The notes beneath the pieces were generated by a model, which made no database searches, had not been told where the DNA came from, and saw only the letters and a list, made by a program, of their open reading frames with translations. The translations under genes and the position numbers were made by a program. A stretch of 64,000 nucleotides of DNA from the NCBI GenBank assembly GCA_037389465.1, contig JAZARR010000152.1:744001-808000 (forward strand), read 5' to 3'. Of this stretch, positions 36,447 to 45,187 are shown piece by piece. Within the stretch, counting starts at the first letter, position 1. The number at the start of each line of letters is the position of its first letter. This stretch comes from Baylisascaris procyonis (Eukaryota; Nematoda; Chromadorea; Rhabditida; Ascarididae).

Positions 36447-39400
36447 GCATACCGGTATGTTTATCGTACCGGCGATATGAATGTTGATTCATAACATAAA
36501 ACATTAGTTATCATAATGTGTTAGAATTTTATTTAGAAATGCCCAAAAAACTGGCTGCTTGAGACATGATTTGTCCCTTGAAATGTTTTACTTGACCATT
36601 TAAGGAATTCTGTTGCAATAAAGTTGCAAATCTATGAAATCCTTTTGTAATAGGTTTTAAGCGCATGGTCATCATGTTCATCTGCCGGCATTGCTGAGCT
36701 CACTTTCAGAAAATGGATATAGAGCGACGTCGTCAAGAGGCGGCTGAATATCGTCGTAAACCACGTCTGATAGAGGATGACGAGATTCCAGAGGGTATTA
36801 TAAAGGCATCGCAACATTTCATCGAAGAAGAGAAGGAACCTCACAAGGACAAGTTCTTGATCGAACCTATTGGTAGAAGGCATCGGAAGGAGGTGGACTA
36901 TTCTCAGGTAAATAGCGTATTGCTTTCTAGCTGTTTTTTTTCTGTGGAATTAGGATCTTGATAGGAGGCCGTCGCAGGTCGATGGCCGACTTGAGCGGTT
37001 GAAAGATGACTTCAACCCGATCGCCGTTGGGCATCGAAATTCCATCGGCCTCTGTCGAACGGGTTTCTTGATTAAATATGACTTAATGCTGATTGCTGAG
37101 GAACATTTTTGATCGACCCTTTGCCAGTTTGAGTTCTGTGTCGTCATAATGAAACTGTCTATCTCTGCCACGAATGGATTTTCTCAGATGGCCTAGTTTA
37201 ATCGAATTAGTCATATACTATTTCAAACTGGTTGTTTATCATTGTTCCTTTGGTCCAATTTTGTAGTTATTTAAGGATTTGATGTCGGATCGAGATTGGT
37301 TGAAGAGTATCGACGAGGATATTGATGAGGAGGAAGAGGAAGAAGAGGAGGAAAAGAAGAAAAGGAAGAAGAAAGAACGTGGCAAAAGAAAACGTCATAT
37401 TGGTTAGTTCTATGCAGTGTTTTTTGAATGATATGGAATAGTTGGTGTTCATAGTGTACGCTGCGCTCTTTTTAAAACACGGATTTTCCTCAAATTTAAG
37501 ATATATGGATATGCAAAGACATCAAAAAAGATATGCAGATATATGTGGCTAAATCAAAGAGGATATATGCAAATTTGAGGTGTTTGTGGGCAAAATTTAT
37601 GTATTTTTGATGAGGACGGCTAAGAAGAGATTATCTTCAAATGGAATATTGAATATCCCAACGAGATGTGAATGAGTGAGTATTTTAGAAGACGATGACG
37701 AGGAGGATACACCGAAACGAAGGAAGCCCACTCCCGAACTTACTGCCCTACTGAATAAACTCTACGAAGCGCTTGTCACCTATAAAAAGAGGTTTAGTTT
37801 ATTTTTTAATAGTTCATTTTAATTTGCGTATACGATATATTTTTAGAGGAGGAAAGAATTGTGGAATTGCAGGTGAAAAAAATGCGCATTAACTTGCATA
37901 GCATATGCATCATTCATTAAGCCACCATTCGGCGACCAATTTATGGGCAGACTCTCTTCTTTTCTACCCCTTTCCGCTTCATCCCCTCCCCTATTTCCTC
38001 CTTGTAGATATTAATTGAATAGGTCGATTTTTAAAGGAAGTTTTACTTTACAGTAGTGGGCATGAAGTGGCAACGGCATTCGAGCAATTGCCGTCGCGTA
38101 GAGAATTGCCAGATTATTATGAAGTGATCGAGAGGCCAATGGATCTGAATAAAATGAAAAAGAAGATCAAAGAAGGTCGCTATTCGAGTGTTCACGATAT
38201 GGGCAAAGATCTCAAACTGCTTTGTGCGAATGCAAGGGTGCGTTTTTTGACACCTTTTTTATTGTATGTTTTTATTATTGTTTTATTAATGGGATTTTCT
38301 CTATCTGCTGAATATGCTTTGGTTTTTCGTAAGGATATTAGAGGTAATATTCCAGTGTTTTTTTTGTGCTAAAACGTTAATTTAATGGTCTGTGATGGGT
38401 ATGTCGGTGGTGGAATTTTTTTTTTTTTGAAAAATTGACGAATAAGATCTTCATGTAGTCATGGTGGGGTTGATTACCTTGTAATGAAAATTAATCTTTC
38501 GAATGTTTTTGTTGTAAATTTTTAATGGCTATCGTATTAGAGGGCTCAGAAAATTGATGCGATTTTCAAAGTTGCCTTCTGTGAGCCATAGTTGCATAAA
38601 TTATTAGCTATGAACCTTTTATGATGAATAATGGATGGACGTAATTGGAATTTTTTTTTTTTTTTTTTGATTAGATGAATGGAAAATTTTCGCTATTCGA
38701 GCATTCACCAACTCGTTCATTCATCATATTTGTCGCTATTATTCGCTACCATAAGTTGGTAGATAGACGTTTTTCGGCGAACCAAATTAAAGTATTTAGA
38801 AATTTATCTAGAGGGCAACCCTTTTAAACTTTTATTGTTTGGCCTTTTTTTCAGAAATACAATATTGATGGTTCGGAAATTTTCAATGATTCGGTGTTAT
38901 TGGAGAGCGTATGGAATAAGATCTCTGGTGAGGATCAACAGCCATCAACAAGTGCTTCGAAGCAAGTGGATTCGATTTCAAACGAGCCTAGTTCATCGAC
39001 AACGAGCAGCCAACGGAATAGTCCGTCGAATGATGATAAGGTTTGGTCGATCATTCGTTAAACCTCATTCCTTTTTGAACTTAGCGACCAGAGACTAGGT
39101 TTGCTTGGAGGGGATTTCGGCTTTATGTGGTATAGGGGAGAAAAATAATGGCTTGGAGGGTAGAAGAATGAGAAGAGTTGGAGATTTGATAATAAAGGTG
39201 TTCATAAAAGCAGTTTTTGCCTAATAGTTGTATTGACTGTTCTTTCTGCCTGGTAGCATGAATGATATGCCTTGGAGGGAAAGTTTTATTATGTGCTGAT
39301 GAGTTACAATTCGCCTAAATCCAGTTGGTCGATTTGTTCAGTGATCAGGTGGAATGTGATAAATTTTTATTGCTGTTTTTTTTTACGTGGATAGTTTCAT

Positions 39401-41976
39401 TTCTATTTGAAGTGCGGTGTTATATTGAAGAATAAAGCGCAGTAGAGGAAAGTTATCATTGTTGATGGTCGAATAATGGTCTTTTTTTATGGTCATTCAG
39501 ATATGACCCATGGTCATTTATGGTCATTTGTAATCATTTACGATAGGAATGTGTTGAAACTTATGCTCAAATTTGAACTAAAGAGGCGATCACCTCATCA
39601 GAGGTCAGTAGTGATTAGCTTATCTTCTTTTTAAGTAAAGAATATTCCTACGGTGGAGTGAGATTGTATTATTTTATAGGTCCTTGATTTGATGTTATTT
39701 ATTTCCGAGGATTCATTTTTCGTTTTCAGTTAATTTAAATCTTCCATTTGCATGTACCAAAAGCAGTTTTTATACGAGTTGAAAAAAAGAGGTAGAGATG
39801 CATTTTTTTTTAAAGGTAAACTTTTCTTATAAGTTCAAATGACGATTTTTCACAACTTTTTTGGGTGAGGAAAAGACAATGAATCAAACAAAGATGCGCT
39901 GGGCGAATAATTGAATAATTTGTATGGTTTCATATCAGTGATTTTGGATGGAATTGAAGTTTAACTTCGAGTCAGCTTACAGCAGCAATTGAAATGTAGT
40001 TAATTAAATTTATTTTTTTCCAAATGTGGTGGTGGAGGATGTCATTGGTGATTCCAGGGGGACTCGTAAATTGCCTGCTTCAATGCTAAGAGGGAAGCTT
40101 TGGTTTCGATGGGAAATCGGTCAATTGTTGCTGAAGTTGTTTTTAGGAAAGCGATAAAAGTGGGAAAACGCATGGTGCGAAGAAGTTGGGAAAAAATGCG
40201 CACCAGGCTTGGCTTTTTTCTTATTTAATCTTTTGTTTTTGCTATTGTTTGGAGGAAGAGGTGAATGCTTCTAACTTCTTGGCAATAGTTGCCATGGTGA
40301 ATGTTTTATGGCGTTTGTTGTTTTTATTATCTCTCTTATTCCACTCTCCTCCCCTCCCCCCCCCCCTCCAATTTATTTGCACATTAGCGATTCAAGGCGA
40401 CTTCTTCTAGGAGGGAATCAAAACTATACGAAAGATATCGTATAATTCCAATTATGACCGCGTCCCTAAAAGCTTTAACCTTAAATACGCTCCCTCTTTT
40501 ATAAATTTTAATTTCGAAATTTTTGGGGAAAAAAGTTCAAAATTTATTGGAAATAAATATTTCAGAAAAGAGAATTTTAATCGTATGATTTTTTTCATTT
40601 CCTTTCTTCCTTTTGAAATCTAACATCTCCTTCCAGTAATGATATTCGCTTCATTAGTAGAAGAGTTGAGCGCATATTTTTGCGCTAAATTTCGTTTTTT
40701 TTTTTTTTTTTTTTTTTAACTTGAACGTTCTAGTCATCTCTGTTCGTTAGCCCCAGTTGTCTTTCTCCTCCCATTTGCCCTTCCTCTCTCCCAGCTTATG
40801 ATCTGAAATGCATCGGCATCCATTTATATCAATAGAGGTCTCAATTGTTTCGCCGACAAAGCTTCCTTAGTGAAGTATGCAAAAATATTTTGAAATAATT
40901 TAAAGTATGCAAAAATATTTTGAAGTGATTTCTATCTTTCGTGGGGGTTCCATGAATAGATTGGTAAGCTTATTTTTCTTCCATCATTTCTAAGATCTGC
41001 AATTTTCCCTCTGTCTTGCAGTCGAAGAGGAGGAAGGAAGGGGGGGGGGGGGAGGTTAAACTTCAACATCTATACCTGGCAAACTCAGAGTCATGCAGCA
41101 AAATTAAAACTAGCTTTAAATTTCAACCTAAATCCAGTTGGCCGATGTTGCTTTCATTCAAAGATTCTTAACAGTTGAAGGCAAATCGCCCGAATATTAT
41201 ATATGACAGAAGGGCATGGAACCTTCTTTTGTGATTGTGGATGAACTTTTACCTACCTTTCATCTACCTTTATTGGTAAAGAGGAAAGACGCTGAACCTT
41301 CTTTCTCATGACAACATGAGCACTGCAATACCTTCTTGCAGTTTTCTGTTGCTTCCTTTTCCTGACGGTTGTTATTACATGTCTATTCCTTTCGACTTAG
41401 ACCCTTATTTGAAAGCGTTCATTCTTCTTTCCCACCTCTTCTCTCCGCCCTACCCCCCATCATGTCTGAGATTTTATGAAAGTGGAAAGACCTACCTTTG
41501 CTCAATTAGCTAAAGTGGCTGTATATTCCTGCTCTAGCCCATGAGAATGAATTAATTCGTAAAGGATCGTAATTGTCTTTCTGCCCGTGTGTGTTGATGT
41601 AAAGTGGTTTATTTCCGGGCATGCACGCAAAAAGCTATAAGTGATTAACGGTGTTGTGGCATTTGCGCCGCGGATAAGCCTTGACCGTTTTATGTTATTG
41701 CGCAAGTGCGCTTACAGTGGTGCCTGTCACAAAGTCATAGGGTGCCTATCGTATTTTTTTCGTGGCGCAAATGGCCGAGCACGTTTTTTGCAAGCCTCTG
41801 TTGAAGGTTGCTAAAAAAAAAAAGCTCTATTATAATAGTGCGCTTACTAATTTTCTTTCACTAAACTTTTTAACGCGGTCATATTATTGTACACTCAAGT
41901 GGCTCACTTTCAGGAGAGTGGTCGTCGTAAGAAATCGCATCCGACGAAGCGATCCATATCACCATTGGATGACTGA
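18659..41976 (+). CDS. swsn-4: Brahma/SWSN-4, SWI/SNF chromatin-remodelling ATPase
   Basis: This is the catalytic ATPase of the SWI/SNF (BAF/PBAF) complex; it uses ATP to slide and eject nucleosomes in the nucleus. The 26 exons listed separately join in frame to about 1,363-1,368 aa. Domains in order (residues approximate): Gln/Pro/Ala-rich N-terminus 1-105; QLQ 109-145 ([12 protein letters not shown]); HSA 255-330; BRK about 428-467 ending HPGYE; acidic linker; SNF2 ATPase from about 564 with DEMGLGKT (584-591), DEGH (686-689) and TGTP (715-718); helicase-C with YLRLDGST (918-925), [12 protein letters not shown] (950-961) and [11 protein letters not shown] (980-990); SnAC-like [20 protein letters not shown]; Glu run then Lys/Arg run; bromodomain about 1210-1310 with ANARKYN carrying the acetyl-lysine Asn; short basic tail. 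All catalytic motifs look intact. The symbol follows nematode usage; insect brm and vertebrate SMARCA2/4 are homologues. Confidence 0.96.
20055..20155 (+). CDS. swsn-4: brm exon 2 (QLQ start)
   Basis: Acceptor tgttttacag|GCATACC, donor CACAG|GTATTT. Ends in [12 protein letters not shown], the first half of the QLQ domain. Confidence 0.9.
20840..21090 (+). CDS. swsn-4: brm exon 3 (QLQ end)
   Basis: Acceptor ttattccag|GTTGGT, donor [31 protein letters not shown] completes QLQ. A proline-rich link and ILKEREYR follow. Confidence 0.92.
21894..22020 (+). CDS. swsn-4: brm exon 4
   Basis: Acceptor gttgaag|GATTC is chosen because only it keeps frame: [16 protein letters not shown], then [10 protein letters not shown]. 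The nearer aatag|GGG acceptor would shift frame. Donor ACTCAG|GTCAAG. Confidence 0.85.
22601..22837 (+). CDS. swsn-4: brm exon 5 (HSA domain)
   Basis: Acceptor gctcttaaag|GTTCG, donor AATCAG|GTACGG, 79 whole codons. It carries the HSA core [19 protein letters not shown], which binds actin-related proteins in this family. Confidence 0.93.
23247..23315. repeat. (TA)n microsatellite in a brm intron
   Basis: About 69 bp of uninterrupted TA. Confidence 0.97.
23469..23514 (+). repeat. 23-bp tandem duplication of a 3' splice site
   Basis: The unit tagtttacaggtgaaacaaagta occurs at 23469-23491 and 23492-23514. Both carry the acceptor tttacag|GTGAAAC. Only the second continues the brm frame. Confidence 0.95.
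23502..23635 (+). CDS. swsn-4: brm exon 6
   Basis: Acceptor agtttacag|GTGAAAC, the second of two tandem copies of the same site. Donor TATAG|GTGCGT. It encodes [20 protein letters not shown] and QEDEEGYR. Confidence 0.92.
23936..24099 (+). CDS. swsn-4: brm exon 7 (3' end uncertain)
   Basis: Acceptor atgttttcag|GCAATTG, encoding [20 protein letters not shown]. Two donors leave the same phase: 24084 (GCTC|GTGAGA, the better match) or 24099 (CAGG|GTTTTT). The end could therefore be 15 bp earlier. Confidence 0.8.
24751..24875 (+). CDS. swsn-4: brm exon 8 (BRK domain)
   Basis: Acceptor gaattttcag|CGGATG, donor TATGAG|GTTGTC. The sequence [24 protein letters not shown] and HPGYE is a clear BRK domain. 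Confidence 0.92.
26174..26225. repeat. (TA)n microsatellite in a brm intron
   Basis: About 52 bp of TA. Confidence 0.97.
26993..27089 (+). CDS. swsn-4: brm exon 9 (acidic linker)
   Basis: Acceptor cgtttccag|GTTGTATC, donor TTTGAAG|GTTATT. Asp/Glu/Ser-rich: [11 protein letters not shown]. It follows a 2.1-kb intron that contains a TA microsatellite. Confidence 0.88.
27476..27550. repeat. 27-bp tandem repeat, about 2.7 copies, brm intron 9
   Basis: The unit gagcgtggatgaacagcatt plus aagcgtg starts at 27476 and 27503, with a partial third at 27530. Confidence 0.9.
27675..27865 (+). CDS. swsn-4: brm exon 10
   Basis: Acceptor ttatattgaag|GATTGG is the one that fits the incoming phase. Donor TATCAG|GTAATA. 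It encodes [16 protein letters not shown] and [14 protein letters not shown], leading into LQLKPYQ just before the ATPase core. Confidence 0.88.
28802..28965 (+). CDS. swsn-4: brm exon 11 (Walker A)
   Basis: Acceptor catttttccag|TTGAAAG, donor CCCTTATC|GTAAGT. It encodes [17 protein letters not shown], then [11 protein letters not shown] (motif I, ATP binding) and [11 protein letters not shown]. Confidence 0.97.
29551..29728 (+). CDS. swsn-4: brm exon 12
   Basis: Acceptor aaatatttaag|GACG, donor GGAAAG|GTAATT. It continues the ATPase lobe: [26 protein letters not shown]. Confidence 0.95.
30659..30867 (+). CDS. swsn-4: brm exon 13 (DEGH, motif III)
   Basis: Acceptor tgaatatag|ATTCG, donor GAACAATG|GTTGGT, chosen because it restores QWFNAPF with the next exon. 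It encodes [11 protein letters not shown] (Walker B) and [16 protein letters not shown]. Confidence 0.96.
31025..31109 (+). CDS. swsn-4: brm exon 14
   Basis: Acceptor aaaatttag|GTTCAAC, donor [31 protein letters not shown] and IIRRLHK follow the family closely. Confidence 0.95.
31660..31812 (+). CDS. swsn-4: brm exon 15
   Basis: Acceptor aaatgtttag|GTATTG, donor AAACAC|GTAAGC, 51 codons: [30 protein letters not shown]. Confidence 0.95.
32940..33061 (+). CDS. swsn-4: brm exon 16
   Basis: Acceptor attcttgcag|CAAGG, donor TCTGG|GTGAGT. It encodes [18 protein letters not shown], the hallmark SNF2 family segment before helicase-C. Confidence 0.95.
33878..34020 (+). CDS. swsn-4: brm exon 17 (helicase-C start)
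   Basis: Acceptor ttgcttcag|AAAGG, donor TATCGAG|GTTTGT. It encodes [14 protein letters not shown] and [17 protein letters not shown]. Confidence 0.95.
34200..34290. repeat. Degenerate tandem repeat in a brm intron
   Basis: Four loose copies of tagttacctgacgtagttatt at roughly 24-29 bp spacing, between exons 17 and 18. Confidence 0.65.
34372..34559 (+). CDS. swsn-4: brm exon 18 (motifs IV-V)
   Basis: Acceptor atattatag|AG read as AG|AGTAC, which gives the needed phase. Donor CATCAG|GTATCG. It encodes [20 protein letters not shown] and FDSDWNPHQ. Confidence 0.95.
35287..35495 (+). CDS. swsn-4: brm exon 19 (motif VI)
   Basis: Acceptor ttcgttgcag|GATATG, donor ATCAG|GTTTCT. It encodes [11 protein letters not shown] with the arginine finger, then [12 protein letters not shown]. 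Confidence 0.96.
36113..36209 (+). CDS. swsn-4: brm exon 20 (SnAC-like)
   Basis: Acceptor tccaaatttag|AGCGG, donor TTCCAG|GTATTT. It encodes [19 protein letters not shown]. Confidence 0.94.
36321..36445. repeat. (TA)n microsatellite with short interruptions, brm intron
   Basis: About 125 bp of TA with interruptions taaaata, tacatacat and tgtata. Confidence 0.95.
36710..36907 (+). CDS. swsn-4: brm exon 21
   Basis: Acceptor ctcactttcag|AAAATGG, donor TCTCAG|GTAAAT, 66 codons. It encodes [21 protein letters not shown] and [11 protein letters not shown], as in the family. Confidence 0.94.
37267..37402 (+). CDS. swsn-4: brm exon 22 (acidic then basic run)
   Basis: Acceptor attttgtag|TTATTT, donor [24 protein letters not shown] is followed by a Glu run and then a Lys/Arg run. 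Confidence 0.9.
37689..37791 (+). CDS. swsn-4: brm exon 23
   Basis: Acceptor gtattttag|AAGACG, donor AAAAAGAG|GTTTAG. Acidic [13 protein letters not shown], then [17 protein letters not shown], the first helix of the bromodomain. Confidence 0.88.
38054..38237 (+). CDS. swsn-4: brm exon 24 (bromodomain)
   Basis: Acceptor actttacag|TAGTGG, donor GCAAGG|GTGCGT. It encodes [34 protein letters not shown] and LLCANAR. Confidence 0.95.
38855..39040 (+). CDS. swsn-4: brm exon 25 (bromodomain end)
   Basis: Acceptor tttttttcag|[16 protein letters not shown] has the acetyl-lysine-contacting Asn, and a Ser-rich tail follows. Donor GATAAG|GTTTGG leads to exon 26. Without splicing the frame ends six codons later (TAA 39059-39061). 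Confidence 0.88.
40873..40930. repeat. 28-bp tandem duplication, last brm intron
   Basis: Two copies of aagtatgcaaaaatattttg followed by aaataattt or aagtgattt. Confidence 0.8.
41914..41976 (+). CDS. swsn-4: brm exon 26 (terminal)
   Basis: Acceptor ggctcactttcag|GAGAGTGG joins exon 25 in phase 0 across a 2.9-kb intron. It codes [20 protein letters not shown] and ends TGA, a basic Ser-rich tail typical of Brahma C-termini. The long intron makes it slightly less certain than the core exons. Confidence 0.75.
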   Translation, partial: ESGRRKKSHPTKRSISPLDD

Positions 41977-42800
41977 ACATTGATCTTTGATATTTTGATG
42001 GTGTTTATTACATGTTTGTTAGTTTCATCATTTTTGCTATATTTGTTTATGCGCTTTTTTAAAAAGGGTATTGAATTTTCTGAATGAAGTTCCTCTCACG
42101 GGCAATACGATATCATTTTATTATTATATACTTTGTTATATACTTTTGAATGGTTGAATTGAATTTGCAGAATTCAATTCGATTATCACAGAAGATTGTG
42201 AAGCTGTTTATAAACTGAAGGCCATCTTGAATGGGGGGGGGGGGGGGGGGGTAGTGGGATGTAAAGGTTTCCCTTAAAAATTCTTTCATTGCTTTTTGCT
42301 GTCTATATTTCACATGAATTTTATTGAATATTACTCGTATCTTTGTCGATGTTTATAATCGTTCATCAGTCATCAAGTTAATTGATTGAGTTCATGGGAT
42401 ATGTTTCGTTCGTGTTTATCAATTCATAAGTTTATCTCTCGAAGAGAGAATTTTTATGAGCACGTTCTTCAGATTTATTCGATTAAGATATCATCATTGA
42501 AAATTGATGTTTTATTACTTCACTCATATATGCATATAGTTTATGATTATTAAAAGCAAAAGGAGGGAGAATTAGAAAGCCGGAGTTAAAGTGTCAGGGG
42601 TACAGGGAGAAGGTATGCCGGCGTGGAAGGAGGGAGGAGCTAAACCATTCGGTATAGGTGGTTATTAAGATGTTTTCCTTTCATGAGTTGCGAACAGTGG
42701 GTTTGGTTAGAATTTAGAACATAAAGAAAGGGAGTGGGGGGGGGGGGAGGAAGCGAACAAATAGTAACAAAAAACAAGCTGTTTTAACTAATGACTAGGC
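41977..42800. other. brm 3' flank, no gene seen
   Basis: AT-rich sequence with a 19-G run at 42233-42251 and another G run near 42737. No canonical AATAAA close after the brm stop and no convincing coding frame. Confidence 0.6.
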
Positions 42801-43035
42801 ATTACGTTTTTTGACAAACTATGGTTGGTAAATGCCCATACTGCCATAAACGTTCGAGTAGGGGAGGTGATTGGTGGGGGCAAAAAGTGGAAGGTGGCGA
42901 GGAGACGAAGGGATACTCACTGTATCAGCTGTGCCTATCTGCCCTACTACTAGAAACTGGATGCCCATACTACCAGAAACAGGTGCCCTACCATAAAGGA
43001 TTCGCACATAAACGAAAGAAAGACATTCTAACGCG

Positions 43036-43125
43036 TTTTTTTTTGAGACACCAAATTGGGGAGGGATTTGAACCTATAATATTTCCCTTTAGTTCACAAT
43101 TAATACCCATTTGGCTATCGGCAAT
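43036..43125 (-). ncRNA. tRNA-like/SINE-like relic with pol III A and B boxes
   Basis: On the minus strand an A-box TAGCCAAATGGG (43106-43117) and a B-box GGTTCAAATCC (43064-43074) match the pol III internal promoter consensus, 31 nt apart. They are followed by an A run (43036-43044). Acceptor and D stems do not pair well, so this is not a working tRNA. A tRNA-derived SINE head or a degenerate tRNA pseudogene fits better. Confidence 0.35.
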
Positions 43126-43412
43126 TTGACTTGATTGTTTTATTTTTATGAAGCATTTTAACTATTCAACTTCTTCGATATAATTTCGTTGTGTTTTGTT
43201 GTTGCGATGGGCTATCTTTGAGGTGATAAACAATTTGATTTGCTATGCTACAATTTTTTTTGTTTCCTCTTTATACTTTGGTTACTCTATGTTTTTTGTA
43301 CTCGTAAATTTTCATGTCTGTAATGTAGATGTTCCTGTGAATTATCATCGCAAGGATTGCTCTTGCGAGTCAAGGCATAGCTATGGGGCTTTTTGCATAA
43401 GCTTTTGAATGT

Positions 43413-43724
43413 TTAGCTAGAGGTAACTCCACGGGGAGGGGGTAATGTGATTGAGGTAACTCCGCGGGGGTGGTAGTACGGGGTGCATGCCTTCGCGACG
43501 TAAGAATTGGCTGTACACGCATCCAGACATGCGTGAAAGTCTTTCATCGGAAGTTGGGCAACTTGGCGAATGAGTCGCCACATCGATTCCCGTATGAAAA
43601 GTTCCCGCAGGGATGAAGAATGTTTAAGCCTGCGTTCCAACAAATCTACCTTTTCCCTCCAATTGGAAAGAATCGATTTGCTGGAGGGCACTATCACTTC
43701 AAGTCTGTTTCTCATTCGATTCAA
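43413..43724 (-). CDS. Unrecognised 103-codon open frame on the minus strand
   Basis: Starts ATG at 43724 and stops at 43413. The N-terminal 75 residues look protein-like: an Arg/Leu-rich amphipathic stretch (KVDLLERRLKHSSSLREL, MWRLIRQVAQL) then DFHACLDACTANSYVAKAC. The tail HPRGVTSITLPPPRGVTSS comes from a small GGTTACCTC repeat. The stretch is richer in G+C than its flanks. No family assigned. It could be an exon, a degraded gene, or chance. Confidence 0.3.
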   Translation of the reverse strand: MNRMRNRLEVIVPSSKSILSNWREKVDLLERRLKHSSSLRELFIRESMWRLIRQVAQLPMKDFHACLDACTANSYVAKACTPYYHPRGVTSITLPPPRGVTSS

Positions 43725-43927
43725 TTAGGAGGAAATTATTTTTCCATGTATTGTTGAGCATGTTTTTGCAGAAATAAACTTTTTTCCGTTCGGTTTATTT
43801 CACGAAAAATGCTTCTTCTCTGTGGAACTCTAAGGTTGACTTGTCCAGTCACAACATTCTTTGTTTAGTGATGTTACAACACGGACTTTTAATCTTCAGT
43901 AATTCAATGAATCCGTCAATTATGGGA

Positions 43928-44176
43928 TTGTTTGGGTGGTCTATTTTCTATATAGTAATGTCGAGATAGGTACATTTAAGAATTATTACTGGACAACCTG
44001 TAGTAAAAGTTGAAAAATTTGAGGAAGAAGGTTGAAATATATGAGAGTAATTTATTTTCAAAAGTTGGGAATTGAATTTCGGCTTTAAAATGTGGTTGAA
44101 TTTTTCAGTTGTTTAGCCTTAAAAGATTACAAGTCCTTGTTGTTTGGGTGGTCTATTTTCTATATAGTAATGTCGA
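43928..44176. repeat. 37-bp direct repeat pair
   Basis: ttgtttgggtggtctatttt followed by ctatatagtaatgtcga occurs at 43928 and 44140. The second copy runs straight into the 180-bp duplication that follows. Confidence 0.9.
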
Positions 44177-44177
44177 A

Positions 44178-44661
44178 ATTTATCTATCGAATAGTTCGTC
44201 AATTTTGTAGAGCAGATCGGAAGTGTTGATTTTAGCGGTTCATTGCAATCGTTTTACCAATGCAATCCCGCAAGATCAGAGGGGGTTTGTTGAGCGTCAC
44301 TGGATCTATGATCTATGTGTAGATCATAAATTCTGATTTTAGCGGTTCATAAATTCACGTACATCGCAAACTACCCGATCGCTGCAATGGTCGGTGAACG
44401 CTGTAGAACAATTTGAGTGAAGAATTCGAGAAGCAGAAGGCTCATGGCATATCGCTGGTAAGTTTGATCTTTTTTTTTTCACATTTATCTATCGAATAGT
44501 TCGTCAATTTTGTAGAGCAGATCGGAAGTGTTGATTTTAGCGGTTCATTGCAATCGTTTTACCAATGCAGATCCCGCAAGATCAAAGGGGGTTTGTTGAG
44601 CGTCACTGAATCTATGATGTATGTGTAAATCATAAATTCTGATTTTAACGATTCATAAATT
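44178..44661. repeat. Direct duplication of about 180 bp (copies at 44178 and 44483)
   Basis: Both copies run atttatctatcgaatagttc ... tagcggttcattgcaatcg ... gggggtttgttgagcgtcac ... ataaattctgatttta. They differ by a few substitutions and a 1-bp indel. About 125 bp lies between them. No coding frame. Confidence 0.92.
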
Positions 44662-44973
44662 TATAATCACATGAAATTCGTACCAAAAACTCTAAATGTG
44701 AGAGTAGATCATTCGAAAACGTCAATAGCATAGAATTCTTTAAGTGTGTATCGGGCGGGCGATTACATTTATGTTTGTAGATGCGTGAAGCGTTTATTGA
44801 TTTTTAGTTCACTGAAAGCTAGAGGCAGATCATTCAATCAGTTTTAGGAATAAGTCATTCAACAAAAAAAAAAAAAAACGCGCGTCGTTGTCGATCAACT
44901 ATCAACTTCTAAAGAGGTCTTTATAATAGAACATAAATTTGATCCTCTACGATGAATGATCTATAGCGCGCAC

Positions 44974-44981
44974 TATAAATA
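44974..44981 (+). promoter_or_regulatory. TATA box candidate
   Basis: TATAAATA preceded by the GC-rich word tagcgcgcac and followed, about 55 bp on, by an ATG in CpG-rich sequence. Promoter role inferred. Confidence 0.35.
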
Positions 44982-45028
44982 TCACCACAATACTCCAGTA
45001 CTTTCATTTAGCGACCTGTTTTGTTAGA

Positions 45029-45187
45029 ATGAGGTGGTCTCGTCATCAGGAGGTACTCGTAGTCTTATGCGGAGCTTCCGGAACTGCCGCGGAGGTTTCG
45101 TCGTGTAGTGGTAGTTTCGGTCGTGTGGCGTCGTTTCGTTCATGCGCGACTGTTTCGTGCATATGCGATGGGTTCTTCTTTCGTTGG
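45029..45187 (+). CDS. Candidate first exon, unknown product
   Basis: ATG 45029 reads MRWSRHQEVLVVLCG, then a Ser/Cys/Gly/Phe-rich stretch, to a donor TTGG|GTATGT, 53 whole codons. The DNA is CpG-rich with repeated gtttcgt words. No later exon was found to join. It may be a promoter-proximal leader rather than coding. Confidence 0.2.

Noticed and set aside
43036..43125. Functional tRNA gene
   Set aside because: A and B boxes are present but acceptor and D stems do not pair.
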